Position numbers and translations under genes: made by a program
DNA from: DASRIA01 sp963724065
Lineage (GTDB): Bacteria; Actinomycetota; Thermoleophilia; Solirubrobacterales; JBBDJG01
DNA length: 64,000 nucleotides
Direction of reading: 5' to 3'
NCBI GenBank assembly: GCA_963724065.1
Contig: CAVRTB010000005.1
Span: 186,001-250,000 of the forward strand
Notes under the pieces: generated by a model
What the model was told of the DNA's origin: nothing
Database searches by the model: none
Seen by the model: the letters and a program-made list of their open reading frames with translations, nothing else
Shown here: positions 16,096 through 24,009 of the stretch, piece after piece
How the letters are laid out: every line of letters starts with the position of its first letter
Position numbering within the stretch: position 1 is the first letter of the stretch

Positions 16096-17511
16096 GTGAC
16101 CAGCCCTACCGGACCCCCGGCCGCCGCGCCCCGCACCCGCGCCGAGCGCCCCCGGCCGGGCGACGAGATCGAGCTGACGGTCGAGCGGCTCGCCCACGGC
16201 GGCGCCGGTGTCGCGCGCCTGGACCGCTACGTCGTCTTCGTCGAAGGCGCGTTTCCGGGTGAGCGGGTGCGCGCGGAGGTCTTCAAGTCCAAGCGGGACT
16301 ACGCCAACGCCCGTGCCGTGGAGATCCTCGACCCGAGCCCGGACCGCGTCCCGCTGCGTTGCGATCACGAGGGCGGCGAGTGTCCCGGCTCCCCCTGGCA
16401 GGCGCTGCGTTACGAGCGGCAGCTGGAGCACAAGCACGAGTTGGTGAGCGACGCACTCACCCGCATCGGCCGGCTCGAGGGCTTCGAGCTGGAGCCGATC
16501 GTCGGCGCCGAGGACCCGTGGCGCTACCGCAACAAGCTCGAATACTCATTTGGGCCGGCCGAGGAAGGGCCGGGGCTGAGGCTCGGCTTCCACGCCCGCG
16601 GGCGCTGGGACCGGGTCAACGACGCGCGCGATTGCATGCTCGCCTCCGAGCCCAACAACGCGGTGCGCAACCTCGTGCGCGATTGGTGCGCCGCCCAGGG
16701 GCTGAGCGCGATCGACCGGCGCACCAACGAGGGCTTCCTGCGCAACCTGGTGGTGCGCGAGGGGCGCAGGACCGGCGACCTCCAGGTACGCCTGGTCACC
16801 TCTGCTGGAGACTTCGAGGCCGACGTGCTCGGCGAGGCGCTGCGCACGCGGTTTCCGCAGTCGAGCTTCCTGTGGACCCGCTCCGAGAACGTCGCGAGCA
16901 CCACCCAGGGCGGCGTGACCGAGGTCGTCACCGGCGAGGAGCACCTCACCGAGCGGCTCGCCGACCTCGAGTTCAGCATCTCGCCGGAGGCCTTCTTCCA
17001 GACGAACACGGAGATGGCGGAGCGCCTCTACGGGCTCGCATGCGACTACGCCGCGCTGGCCGGGACCGAGCGCGTCTACGACCTCTTCTGCGGGATCGGC
17101 ACGCTGAGCCTGGCGCTCGCGCTGCGCGCCGGCGAGGTCTGGGCCGTCGAGATCTCCGAGGAGGCGGCAGCGGATGCGATCCGCAACGCAGAGCGCAACG
17201 AGATCGGCAACGCGCACTTCTTCGCGGGGGACGTGCGCGACGCGCTGCGCCCGCTCGTCGAGCGCGCCCCGCGCCCGGACGTGGTCGTCGTCGACCCGCC
17301 CCGCGCCGGGCTCTCGAAGAAGGTCGTCCGGCGGCTCGTCGAGACGCACGCGCGCCGGATCGTCTACGTCTCGTGCAATCCGACGACGCTTGCTCCGAAC
17401 GCCTCCCAGCTGGGTGAGGAGGGCTACCGCCTCGCTAAGGTGCGCGCCGTGGATATGTTCCCCCACACCCCGCACATCGAATGCGTCGCGGTGTTCGAGC
17501 GCAGTGCCTGA
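16096..17511 (+). CDS. RlmD/TrmA-family RNA (uracil-5-)-methyltransferase with TRAM domain
   Basis: 471 aa from GTG. Residues ~20-80 form a TRAM RNA-binding domain ('GDEIELTVERLAHGGAGVAR'). A cysteine pair in 'CDHEGGECPGSPWQ' recalls the Fe-S cluster region of RlmD, though with fewer cysteines. The SAM domain shows 'YDLFCGIGTLSLALALRAG', the 'VVVDPPRAGLSKK' motif and the catalytic cysteine in 'IVYVSCNPTTLAPN'; 'SPEAFFQTNTEMAERLY' matches the substrate loop. It methylates C5 of a uridine in rRNA or tRNA; which one cannot be told from sequence alone. Upstream open frame is antisense to the peptidase and excluded. Confidence 0.92.
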   Translation: MTSPTGPPAAAPRTRAERPRPGDEIELTVERLAHGGAGVARLDRYVVFVEGAFPGERVRAEVFKSKRDYANARAVEILDPSPDRVPLRCDHEGGECPGSPWQALRYERQLEHKHELVSDALTRIGRLEGFELEPIVGAEDPWRYRNKLEYSFGPAEEGPGLRLGFHARGRWDRVNDARDCMLASEPNNAVRNLVRDWCAAQGLSAIDRRTNEGFLRNLVVREGRRTGDLQVRLVTSAGDFEADVLGEALRTRFPQSSFLWTRSENVASTTQGGVTEVVTGEEHLTERLADLEFSISPEAFFQTNTEMAERLYGLACDYAALAGTERVYDLFCGIGTLSLALALRAGEVWAVEISEEAAADAIRNAERNEIGNAHFFAGDVRDALRPLVERAPRPDVVVVDPPRAGLSKKVVRRLVETHARRIVYVSCNPTTLAPNASQLGEEGYRLAKVRAVDMFPHTPHIECVAVFERSA

Positions 17512-18289
17512 CCGGGGCTTCGGCGTCGCGGCAGGGCTCGACGCGGACGTCGCGCGCGAGGTGGCCAAACGCTGCGAGTCACTCGGATACGCGTCCCTTT
17601 GGTCGAACGACCACCCGGCGGCAAGCGGGCTCGAGACGGACGCCGTCTTTGCTGAGGCGGCGCCCGGACTCGACGTCGGCGTCGCCGTGCTTGCGCTCGA
17701 TCGCCACCCGCCGGCCGAGGTGGCGGCAAAGCTCGAGGAGGTCGCGATCCCCTCCGCGCGTCTTTGGCTCGGCATCGGCGCGGGCTTCACGAAGCGCCCG
17801 CTCGGCGTCGTGCGCGAGGGCGTCCCCGCGCTACGCGAGGCGCTGCCCGGGGGCACGCGGATCGTGGTGGCCGCGATGGGACCGAAGATGTGCGCGCTCG
17901 CGGGGGCCGAGGCGGACGGTGTGTTCCTCAACTGGATGACGCCCGCGAAGGCGCGCTGGGCGCGCGAACGGGTACAGGAGGGCGCGTCCTCGGCCGGCCG
18001 CACGCAGCCTCCGCCGATATTCGGCTACGTGCGCGTGGCCGTCGGCGACGACGCCCAGGAGCGGCTGCGCAAGGAAGAGTCCTTCTACAGGCAGCTGCAC
18101 CAGGGCTACATACGGCACTTCGAGGCGCTCGGCGCCGCGCATGGGACGGTCGGTGTTGCCGCGCGTGAGCCGTCGGAGGTCGGGCCGCTGCTCGCCGAGT
18201 ACGACGCGATCGACCACGTCGTCGTGCGCGCACTCGCCCATGCAGATGCCGCGTCGCTCGTGAAGGTCGCCGAGGCCGCCGCGGGCTGA
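17504..18289 (+). CDS. LLM-class (luciferase-like) flavin/F420-dependent oxidoreductase, short form
   Basis: 261 aa, about 40-80 residues shorter than usual LLM proteins. It starts 'FGVAAGLDADVAREVAKRCE' with the 'LGYASLWSNDHPAAS' cofactor-face segment, keeps 'RLWLGIGAGF' and 'EADGVFLNWMTPAKA', and ends in a helix. The GTG start overlaps the preceding stop by eight bases (translational coupling). Family members use F420 or FMN for hydride transfer or monooxygenation; substrate unknown. The insertion segments that line the active site in F420-dependent members are reduced here. Confidence 0.85.
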   Translation: MPDRGFGVAAGLDADVAREVAKRCESLGYASLWSNDHPAASGLETDAVFAEAAPGLDVGVAVLALDRHPPAEVAAKLEEVAIPSARLWLGIGAGFTKRPLGVVREGVPALREALPGGTRIVVAAMGPKMCALAGAEADGVFLNWMTPAKARWARERVQEGASSAGRTQPPPIFGYVRVAVGDDAQERLRKEESFYRQLHQGYIRHFEALGAAHGTVGVAAREPSEVGPLLAEYDAIDHVVVRALAHADAASLVKVAEAAAG

Positions 18290-18321
18290 CCGACCTCGTG
18301 AACTGGTGAGTGCGTGGGCGA

Positions 18322-18389
18322 CCGAGGACGCCGCACGGTGGTTCCGGAGTCCGCCGTTCGCGGCGAGACGTTTCTGGGAGGGCCGCTAG
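18322..18389 (-). repeat. Half copy of the 160-bp palindromic element, copy 2
   Basis: Minus-strand bases 18389 to 18322 match 14433-14500 at 57 of 68 positions without gaps; the last 26 positions, starting at CTCCGGAACCACC, differ at only one base. The right arm of the palindrome is absent. Like copy 1 it lies between two convergent genes and starts just after a stop codon. Confidence 0.75.
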
Positions 18390-18398
18390 GGAGCGTCG

Positions 18399-18575
18399 CT
18401 AGAGCTGCTCGGGCTCGTCCGCGACAGCGACCTGCTCCGCCGCGCAACGCGCGCACAAGAACGTGTCGCTCGCGCCTTCGAGCGCCGCTTGTATCTCGTC
18501 AGCGGTGAGTCGTGCCCCGCACGACTCACAGTGCTCCTTGACGGCCTCGACGCCGACTTTCTCCTCGAGGTCCAT
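18399..18575 (-). CDS. Small zinc-ribbon protein, 58 aa
   Basis: Contains two CxxC knuckles, 'HCESCGARL' and 'FLCARCAAEQ', spaced about 25 residues apart, enough for one zinc ribbon, in a very acidic 58-residue protein. The ATG at 18575 is preferred over longer in-frame versions that run through the divergent DUF2332 gene. A TAGACT box ends eight bases before the ATG, so the mRNA may be leaderless. Resembles small zinc-ribbon proteins of unknown function in actinobacteria; partner unknown. Confidence 0.7.
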   Translation of the reverse strand: MDLEEKVGVEAVKEHCESCGARLTADEIQAALEGASDTFLCARCAAEQVAVADEPEQL

Positions 18576-18583
18576 TGGGCCGG

Positions 18584-18589
18584 AGTCTA
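18584..18589 (-). promoter_or_regulatory. Candidate -10 element for the zinc-ribbon gene
   Basis: TAGACT on the minus strand ends eight bases before the ATG at 18575; no Shine-Dalgarno is present. Confidence 0.35.
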
Positions 18590-18616
18590 GTACTCCGTGG
18601 CCATAGGATCGCCTGC

Positions 18617-19681
18617 GTGACGCCCTCCCGCGCGGACGACGCGCGCGACTTCCGCTGGCAGGCGCAGTGGTGCGAGCGGCTCGGCTCGCCGCTCTACCGA
18701 GAGCTGCTCGAGCACGCGGCCGGCGAGATCGAGCACGGCGGCCCGACGGCCGCGCTGCTCGATCACCCGGCGACCGCAGCCGTAGAGCGCGACGGCGCGC
18801 TCCCAGGGGCGCGGGCACTGCGCCTGATGGGCGCGATCCACCGCCTCGTGCTCGCGGGCGAGGCGCCTGCGCTCGCGCGCCACTATCCCTCCGCCGGAGG
18901 CGAGCCGGGGGACGGCGTGCGCGCCTCGTTCAGCGACCTGATCGAGCAGCGCCGCGAGGACCTCGTGCTGCTCATGCAGCGGCCGGTCCAGACCAACGAG
19001 CCCGGTCGCTCCGCCGGCCTGCTCGGAGGCTTTCTGGAGGTCGCCCGGGCGACCGGCCTCCCGCTTCGACTGCTGGAGGTCGGCGCGAGCGCCGGGCTCA
19101 ACCTGCGCTGGGACCGTTACTGCTACTCCGCGCCCGCCGGCTCGTGGGGAGACCCCGCCTCGCCGGTGCGGTTCGACCCCGCCTTCTCGGAGGGCGCGCC
19201 GCCGCTGCACGTCCGGCCGGTGATCGCGGAACGCCGTGGATGCGATCCGGACCCGCTCGATCCCGGCGCGCGTGGCGACCGCCTCACGTTGATGTCATAC
19301 GTGTGGCCCGATCAACGGACGCGCATCGCGCAGCTGCGCGCCGCGCTCGAGATGGCCGCCGCGGTGCGCGTGCCGATCGACCGCGCGGCAGCCGTGGACT
19401 GGCTCGACGACCTGCTCGCCTCGCCTCGCCCGGGGCTCGCCACGGTCGTGTTCCACTCCGTCGTGCTGCCGTACCTCGGGGAGGCCGGCGTGGCAGCGCT
19501 CGCACACACGATCGAGGCGGCAGGTGCGCGGGCGACGCGCGACGCGCCGCTCGCCTGGCTGAGCCTCGAAGCCGGCACCGAGCAGGCCGACGTGCGCCTC
19601 ACGATCTGGCCGGGCGGAGAATCGCGCGTGCTCGCGCACGCAACCTTCCACGGGCCGCCGGTGCGATGGCTAGCCGCCTGA
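18617..19681 (+). CDS. DUF2332 family protein
   Basis: 354 aa from GTG (AGGA eight bases upstream; a longer TTG start at 18575 would collide with the divergent gene). The hallmark of DUF2332 is visible: 'PLRLLEVGASAGLNLRWDRY', which resembles a SAM-binding glycine loop, then 'WPDQRTRIAQLRAALEMA' and 'TVVFHSVVLPYLGEAG'. Known only as a conserved actinobacterial/proteobacterial family with a methyltransferase-like motif; no biochemical role is established to my knowledge. Stands alone, convergent with the UDG-like gene. Confidence 0.88.
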   Translation: MTPSRADDARDFRWQAQWCERLGSPLYRELLEHAAGEIEHGGPTAALLDHPATAAVERDGALPGARALRLMGAIHRLVLAGEAPALARHYPSAGGEPGDGVRASFSDLIEQRREDLVLLMQRPVQTNEPGRSAGLLGGFLEVARATGLPLRLLEVGASAGLNLRWDRYCYSAPAGSWGDPASPVRFDPAFSEGAPPLHVRPVIAERRGCDPDPLDPGARGDRLTLMSYVWPDQRTRIAQLRAALEMAAAVRVPIDRAAAVDWLDDLLASPRPGLATVVFHSVVLPYLGEAGVAALAHTIEAAGARATRDAPLAWLSLEAGTEQADVRLTIWPGGESRVLAHATFHGPPVRWLAA

Positions 19682-19692
19682 CGTGAGAGGGC

Positions 19693-19707
19693 GCCGGCCT
19701 TCGGCTG
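19693..19707. terminator. Possible weak bidirectional terminator hairpin
   Basis: A 5-bp stem (CCGGC/GCTGG, one G-T) with a CTTCG loop lies in the 29-base gap between two convergent genes. There is no T-tract, so termination is only suggested by position. Confidence 0.3.
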
Positions 19708-19710
19708 GAG

Positions 19711-20316
19711 CTAGTACGGCGGCATGTCGGCGTACCACTCGCCGAGCGGGCGAAACGCGCGCCAGAACTCGCGCTTCGCGCGTTCTTCGTCGAGCGCGCC
19801 GTCGATGTCGGGCACGTACAGCGCCTCGATCGTCGGGGTGAGCGGCTGGATCTCTCCGAGCCGCGGCTCGATGCGCCGCGCGAGCGGTAGCTGGAGGTCG
19901 TTCAGGGTCGCGAGCGCGCGCTGTCCCATCACGACCACGATTCGTGGTTGCACGACCGCGACCTCCTCGACGAGACGCGACACGCACTCCTCGGAAGCCT
20001 GATCGGGATCGCCGACGGGGCACTTCACGCAGAGCGTGCCGTACACGGTCAGCGGGTCTATGCCGAGCCGCTTGAAGCTCTTCATCAGCGCGCCGCCGCT
20101 GCGGCCGTAGAACGCGACGCCCTCCTCGACCTCCGACGTGCTCGGCGAATGCTTGAGCAGGAACACGTCCGCCTGCGGATGCCCCGACCCGAGCACGGGC
20201 ATCAGCCCGCCCCGCGGGCAGAGCTCACATTCCTGGAGGTCGTGCGTCAGCCGGTTGAGCTCGCGGATCGCGCGCTCGAGGTACTTCTCGCGTATCTCGT
20301 CATCGGTAGCCGGCAT
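19711..20316 (-). CDS. Uracil-DNA glycosylase-like superfamily protein lacking the catalytic motif
   Basis: 201 aa from ATG 20316 (GGAG about 6 bases upstream). The fold and cysteine pattern resemble family-4 UDG: 'ECELCPRGG' N-terminally, 'GRSGGALMKSFKRLGID', then 'LCVKCPVGDPD' and 'RIVVVMGQRALATLND'; these four Cys could hold a 4Fe-4S cluster. But motif 1, normally GEAPGxxED, reads 'LLKHSPSTSEVEEGVAFY', and the C-terminal HPS-type histidine loop is replaced by 'LYVPDIDGALDEE'. Base-excision activity is therefore doubtful. It may be a repurposed Fe-S/nucleic-acid-binding protein. Confidence 0.8.
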   Translation of the reverse strand: MPATDDEIREKYLERAIRELNRLTHDLQECELCPRGGLMPVLGSGHPQADVFLLKHSPSTSEVEEGVAFYGRSGGALMKSFKRLGIDPLTVYGTLCVKCPVGDPDQASEECVSRLVEEVAVVQPRIVVVMGQRALATLNDLQLPLARRIEPRLGEIQPLTPTIEALYVPDIDGALDEERAKREFWRAFRPLGEWYADMPPY

Positions 20317-20395
20317 CTGGCTCCGGAAATTAGACGGGGTCGAGCCGTGTCCTCTTGACTGCATCAGCCGTTGCCTTATGGGCGCTTTCGTTCAG

Positions 20396-22291
20396 TCACT
20401 TGGGCGCGGCAGGACGGGCCCTCGGCCGCACGTTCGTTTGCAGGAACTTCAGGCTCTGAAGATAGATCAAGCTCTTGCGCTTGTGAAGGATGTCAGCGTC
20501 GCGCAGGCTCTCGAGGAACTCCTCCGGGCCGTCGAAGTCGCGCATGCGGATCTTCACCGTGCCGAGGCCCTGTGCAACGTGACTGTCGGACCCGGCGCCG
20601 GCCGCGACGCGGTACTTGTCGGCGAAGCGCTGCGCCTCCTCGTTGAAGCCGCGCACCGCGACGCGCGCGTTGAAGACCTCGAGGATGTCGATGTCCTCCA
20701 CGACCTTCAGGAGGTGCTCGTAATCGGGGATGGCGTGCAGGCGATCGAACGGATGCGGGACGTACGCGAGCCCCCCCTGCGCGTGGATCGCCGCGATCGT
20801 CTCCTCGAGGGACATCCCGCGCGGGATCTTCTCCCTTATGAAGAGGCCGATCACCTCGCCCTCGTGCGCGGTCTTGACCTCCTCGGACACGATCACCTTG
20901 ATCCCGTCCGCGCGTGCCTCGGCCTCGAGCGCACCGGAGATCTCGTTGTGATCGGTGATCGCGATCGCGCCCAGGCCCCGTCGCTTGGCCGTGTCGAGCA
21001 GGACGTCGACCGGCGTCGCGCAGTCCGGGGAGTGATCGGTGTGCATGTGCAGGTCGGTGAAGATGAACTCACGGCCGGCCAGTCGCTTGCGGACCGCCGG
21101 CCGGCCGGCGGCGGGGTGCCGCCGCGCGACCACCCGCCGGTAGACGGCCTCCACCGCGTCGAGCGCGCGATCCCATCCGAGCGACGCGCGGTGCGCTTCG
21201 CAACGGGCGCGCAACTGCTCCCGCAACTGGGGCTCCGAGACGAGCCTCGTGAGCTGCGCGGCGAGCGTTTCGGCGTCGCCCTCCTCGAACAGGAGACCGT
21301 AGTCGCCCTCGGCGAGCATCTCCTCGTACACGGGGATGCGGGAGGCGAGCGGAACGGCGCCGGCGGCGATCCCCTTCCCGAGCAACATCGCGGCCGGCGC
21401 CACCCCGGCTGACGTCGCGCACAGCACGTCCGCACGGGCAAGTAGCGACTCGAGCGATTCGCGTCGTGGCCCCGACAGCCGCACGCGGTCACGCAGCGCT
21501 CCGGCCAGCCGCGCCGGCACATCCGCATTGCCGGGCGACCAGACCGTGGCACGCCAGGGCAACTCCAGGGGCACGCGTCGCAGCCCCCGCAGGAAGAGCC
21601 GCAGCGCGGCACGCTCCTCCTCGGCGACGAACACGATGTGCACGCCGTCGCGCTCACGCGCGCCGGGCCGGAAGCGATCGAGGTCGACGCCCGGGGGCAC
21701 GACGTCGTACTCGCCCGGGAAGAAGGTCGAGATCAGGCCGCGCGTGACCTCGAACGTGGCGAGGCGCGCGTCGAGGCGGCCAAAGAACAGCTCGATGAAA
21801 CGGCGCGCGACCTGGGTCGAGAGCACGCGCTCCGTCGGGGAGTGGAAGCTGCCTACGTTCAGGGCGCGCGAGTGACGCAGCGCTGCCGCCGACGCGCTCG
21901 GCGCGAACGGCTCGTGCACGTGCACGATGTCGAGCGGCGCCCGCTCGAGCAGCGTGTCGATCGCCCGGCTCGCATCGAGCGGCAACGAAACGCGGCCGCC
22001 GCGACGCGCCGGTGCGGCGATCGTCTGCATCGGAGCGAGGACCCGGGCCTGGCCGGGGGTGAACAGCGACTCGGGCCGCTCGGAGGCGGCGCGGATCACG
22101 CGACGTGACTCGCGTACCTGGGCGCGGGATCCGCTCGGCGCCAGCACGAGCACGCTGTGACCGCGCGCTGCCAGCCCCTCCGCAACGCGCTCGACGTACT
22201 CGTTGACCTCGCGCCGCGCGCCCCACGGGTACGGGGTGACGTGAGCGATCGAGAGGGGCCAGTCGGGGCGGGAGGCGTCTATGGTGGACAC
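20396..22291 (-). CDS. Fusion of GT4-type glycosyltransferase and PHP phosphoesterase
   Basis: 631 aa from GTG. Residues ~10-390 are a GT-B glycosyltransferase: N-terminal 'IAHVTPYPWGARREVNEYVE', 'LDIVHVHEPFAPSASAAAL', 'YDVVPPGVDLDRFRP', and C-terminal donor-side 'EEGDAETLAAQLTRL'; the usual EX7E is diverged. Residues ~405-620 form a complete PHP domain: 'DLHMHTDHSPD', 'ITDHNEISGALEAEA', 'SEEVKTAHEGEVIG', 'YVPHPFDRLHA' and 'AGAGSDSHVAQGLG', all metal ligands present. The two halves suggest a sugar-lipid or sugar-phosphate synthesis step coupled to phosphate-ester hydrolysis. Substrates unknown. Confidence 0.9.
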   Translation of the reverse strand: MSTIDASRPDWPLSIAHVTPYPWGARREVNEYVERVAEGLAARGHSVLVLAPSGSRAQVRESRRVIRAASERPESLFTPGQARVLAPMQTIAAPARRGGRVSLPLDASRAIDTLLERAPLDIVHVHEPFAPSASAAALRHSRALNVGSFHSPTERVLSTQVARRFIELFFGRLDARLATFEVTRGLISTFFPGEYDVVPPGVDLDRFRPGARERDGVHIVFVAEEERAALRLFLRGLRRVPLELPWRATVWSPGNADVPARLAGALRDRVRLSGPRRESLESLLARADVLCATSAGVAPAAMLLGKGIAAGAVPLASRIPVYEEMLAEGDYGLLFEEGDAETLAAQLTRLVSEPQLREQLRARCEAHRASLGWDRALDAVEAVYRRVVARRHPAAGRPAVRKRLAGREFIFTDLHMHTDHSPDCATPVDVLLDTAKRRGLGAIAITDHNEISGALEAEARADGIKVIVSEEVKTAHEGEVIGLFIREKIPRGMSLEETIAAIHAQGGLAYVPHPFDRLHAIPDYEHLLKVVEDIDILEVFNARVAVRGFNEEAQRFADKYRVAAGAGSDSHVAQGLGTVKIRMRDFDGPEEFLESLRDADILHKRKSLIYLQSLKFLQTNVRPRARPAAPK

Positions 22292-22298
22292 GCCCGGA

Positions 22299-22304
22299 AT
22301 GTTA
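22299..22304 (-). promoter_or_regulatory. Candidate -10 element for the GT4-PHP gene
   Basis: TAACAT on the minus strand ends seven bases before the GTG at 22291, in the 34-base gap to the divergent KhtT-like gene; no Shine-Dalgarno visible. Confidence 0.4.
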
Positions 22305-22325
22305 AGTGCGAAACAATGGTGGCCG

Positions 22326-22811
22326 ATGCCGGATGTAGAGGAGACCAGGCTGCCGGGTGTCGGCGTCCGCTACGACTTCGTCACCGCGGGCGGCAGGCGC
22401 ATCGGCGTGATCTCGCACTTCAGCGGGCACCGTCAGCTGTTGATGTACGACAGCGACGACCCCGACGCCTGCCGTGAGGTGGTGGACCTGGAGCCGGACG
22501 ACCTGCGCGCCTTCGCGGACGTGCTCGGCGCGTCGCACGTGACCGAGCACCTCGCGAACCTGCAGCAATCGGTGCGGGGGGTGACGATCGACTGGCTGCC
22601 GCTCGAGAAGAGCTCCCCGTTCGTGGGCAAGACGCTCGGCGACACCGCCCTGCGCTCGCGGGTCGGGGTCTCGGTCGTGGCGATCGTGCGAGACAACGAG
22701 ACGATTCCCTCTCCCGCGCCGGACTTCCCCCTCGCGTCCGGCGACACCGCGGTGGTCGTGGGCACGCCCGGCGGCATTCGCGACGCCTCCGCAATCCTGC
22801 GTGACGGCTGA
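22326..22811 (+). CDS. KhtT-like regulatory subunit of a K+/H+ antiporter (TrkA-C/RCK_C domain)
   Basis: 161 aa from ATG 22326 (GGTGG six bases upstream). The N-terminal half ('LPGVGVRYDFVTAGGRRIGV') matches the KhtT-type domain; the C-terminal half is an RCK_C/TrkA-C ligand-binding domain ('SSPFVGKTLGDTALRSRVGV', 'SVVAIVRDNETIPSP', 'LASGDTAVVVGTPGG'). In this family the soluble subunit gates the partner antiporter, often with cyclic di-AMP or pH as the signal. It overlaps the antiporter gene by 11 bases, supporting a two-subunit complex at the membrane. Confidence 0.88.
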   Translation: MPDVEETRLPGVGVRYDFVTAGGRRIGVISHFSGHRQLLMYDSDDPDACREVVDLEPDDLRAFADVLGASHVTEHLANLQQSVRGVTIDWLPLEKSSPFVGKTLGDTALRSRVGVSVVAIVRDNETIPSPAPDFPLASGDTAVVVGTPGGIRDASAILRDG

Positions 22812-24009
22812 GCCGGTTCTGGCCGCCACGGGCGGCGGCGATGCCCCTCTGCTGCTCGAGATGGGCGCCCTCCTGCTCACCCTCGGGGTGCTCGCGCGCC
22901 TTGCCGACAGGGTCGAGGTCTCGCCGATTCCGCTGTACCTGGTCGCGGGCCTCGCGCTTGGCCAGATCAGCGACGAGCCGCTCTCGTTCTCGGGCGAGGT
23001 CGTCGAGATCGGCGCCCAGGTCGGGCTCGTGCTCCTGCTCTTCATGCTGGGCCTCGAGTACACCGGCGAGGAGCTGGCGTCGAGCCTGCGGTCGTCGCTG
23101 CCGACGGGAACGGTCGACTTCGCCCTCAATTTCACGCCGGGTTTGCTCGCGGCCGTGGCGCTCGGGTGGGACGCGCGGGCATGTCTGCTGCTCGGCGGCG
23201 TGACGTACATCTCGTCCTCGGGGATCGTCGCCAAGCTGCTGGCCGACCTTGGCCGGCTCGGCAACCGCGAGACGCCCGCGGTCCTGTCGCTGCTCGTGAT
23301 CGAAGACCTCGCGATGGCGGTCTACCTGCCCGTCGTGGCGGTCCTGCTCAGCGATGCCGCGCTCGCCGGCGGCGTGGCGCTCGCGGCGGCCGGGCTCGCG
23401 GCGGCGGGGGCGGCCCTCGCGGTCGCCATGCGCCACGGGCCCAGGGCGACCCGCTTGATCGCGTCGCGGTCGGACGAGGTGCTGCTCCTCACGGTGCTGG
23501 GCTTCGCGCTGCTGATCGCGGGCGCGGCGGAAGGCATGCGGCTCTCGGCGGCGGTCGGAGCCTTCCTCGCCGGAATCCTGGTGTCCGGGTCCGTAGCCGA
23601 GCGGGTCCGCGCCCTGTTCTCGCCCCTGCGAGACCTTTTCGCGGCGGCGTTCTTCATCCTGTTCGGGCTGCAGGTGGACGCCGCCGCCATTCCTCCGGTC
23701 CTCGTCGTGGCGGTCGCGCTCGCCGCGGTCACGAGCGCCACCAAGCTCGTCACGGGCTGGCACGCGGCGAAGCGTCTCGGCGCCGGTGTCCCGGGGCGGG
23801 TCCGCGCGGGAAGCGCCCTGGTCGCGCGCGGCGAGTTCTCGATCGTGATCGCAGGCCTCGGCGTCAGCGCCGGACTGGAAGCCGACCTCGGTCCGCTCGC
23901 GGCGGCGTACGTCCTGCTCACAGGGCTCACCGGCCCGCTCCTCGCGCGGTGGGCTGATGCGCTCGCGCGCTTTCTGCGCGCGCGCAACTGGCCGCGAACT
24001 AGCTCTTGA
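22801..24009 (+). CDS. CPA2-family K+(Na+)/H+ antiporter (KhtU/KefB-like)
   Basis: 402 aa, about 12 transmembrane helices with no C-terminal RCK domain, which is supplied by the separate gene upstream. Family segments seen: 'PIPLYLVAGLALGQIS', 'LLFMLGLEYTGEEL', 'VTYISSSGIVAKLLADL' and 'VIEDLAMAVYLPVVA' (the Glu-Asp pair of the ion site). It should export K+ (or Na+) in exchange for protons. GTG start inside the preceding gene. Its stop overlaps the 3' end of the convergent inositol-phosphate synthase gene by 11 bases. Confidence 0.92.
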   Translation: MTAEPVLAATGGGDAPLLLEMGALLLTLGVLARLADRVEVSPIPLYLVAGLALGQISDEPLSFSGEVVEIGAQVGLVLLLFMLGLEYTGEELASSLRSSLPTGTVDFALNFTPGLLAAVALGWDARACLLLGGVTYISSSGIVAKLLADLGRLGNRETPAVLSLLVIEDLAMAVYLPVVAVLLSDAALAGGVALAAAGLAAAGAALAVAMRHGPRATRLIASRSDEVLLLTVLGFALLIAGAAEGMRLSAAVGAFLAGILVSGSVAERVRALFSPLRDLFAAAFFILFGLQVDAAAIPPVLVVAVALAAVTSATKLVTGWHAAKRLGAGVPGRVRAGSALVARGEFSIVIAGLGVSAGLEADLGPLAAAYVLLTGLTGPLLARWADALARFLRARNWPRTSS

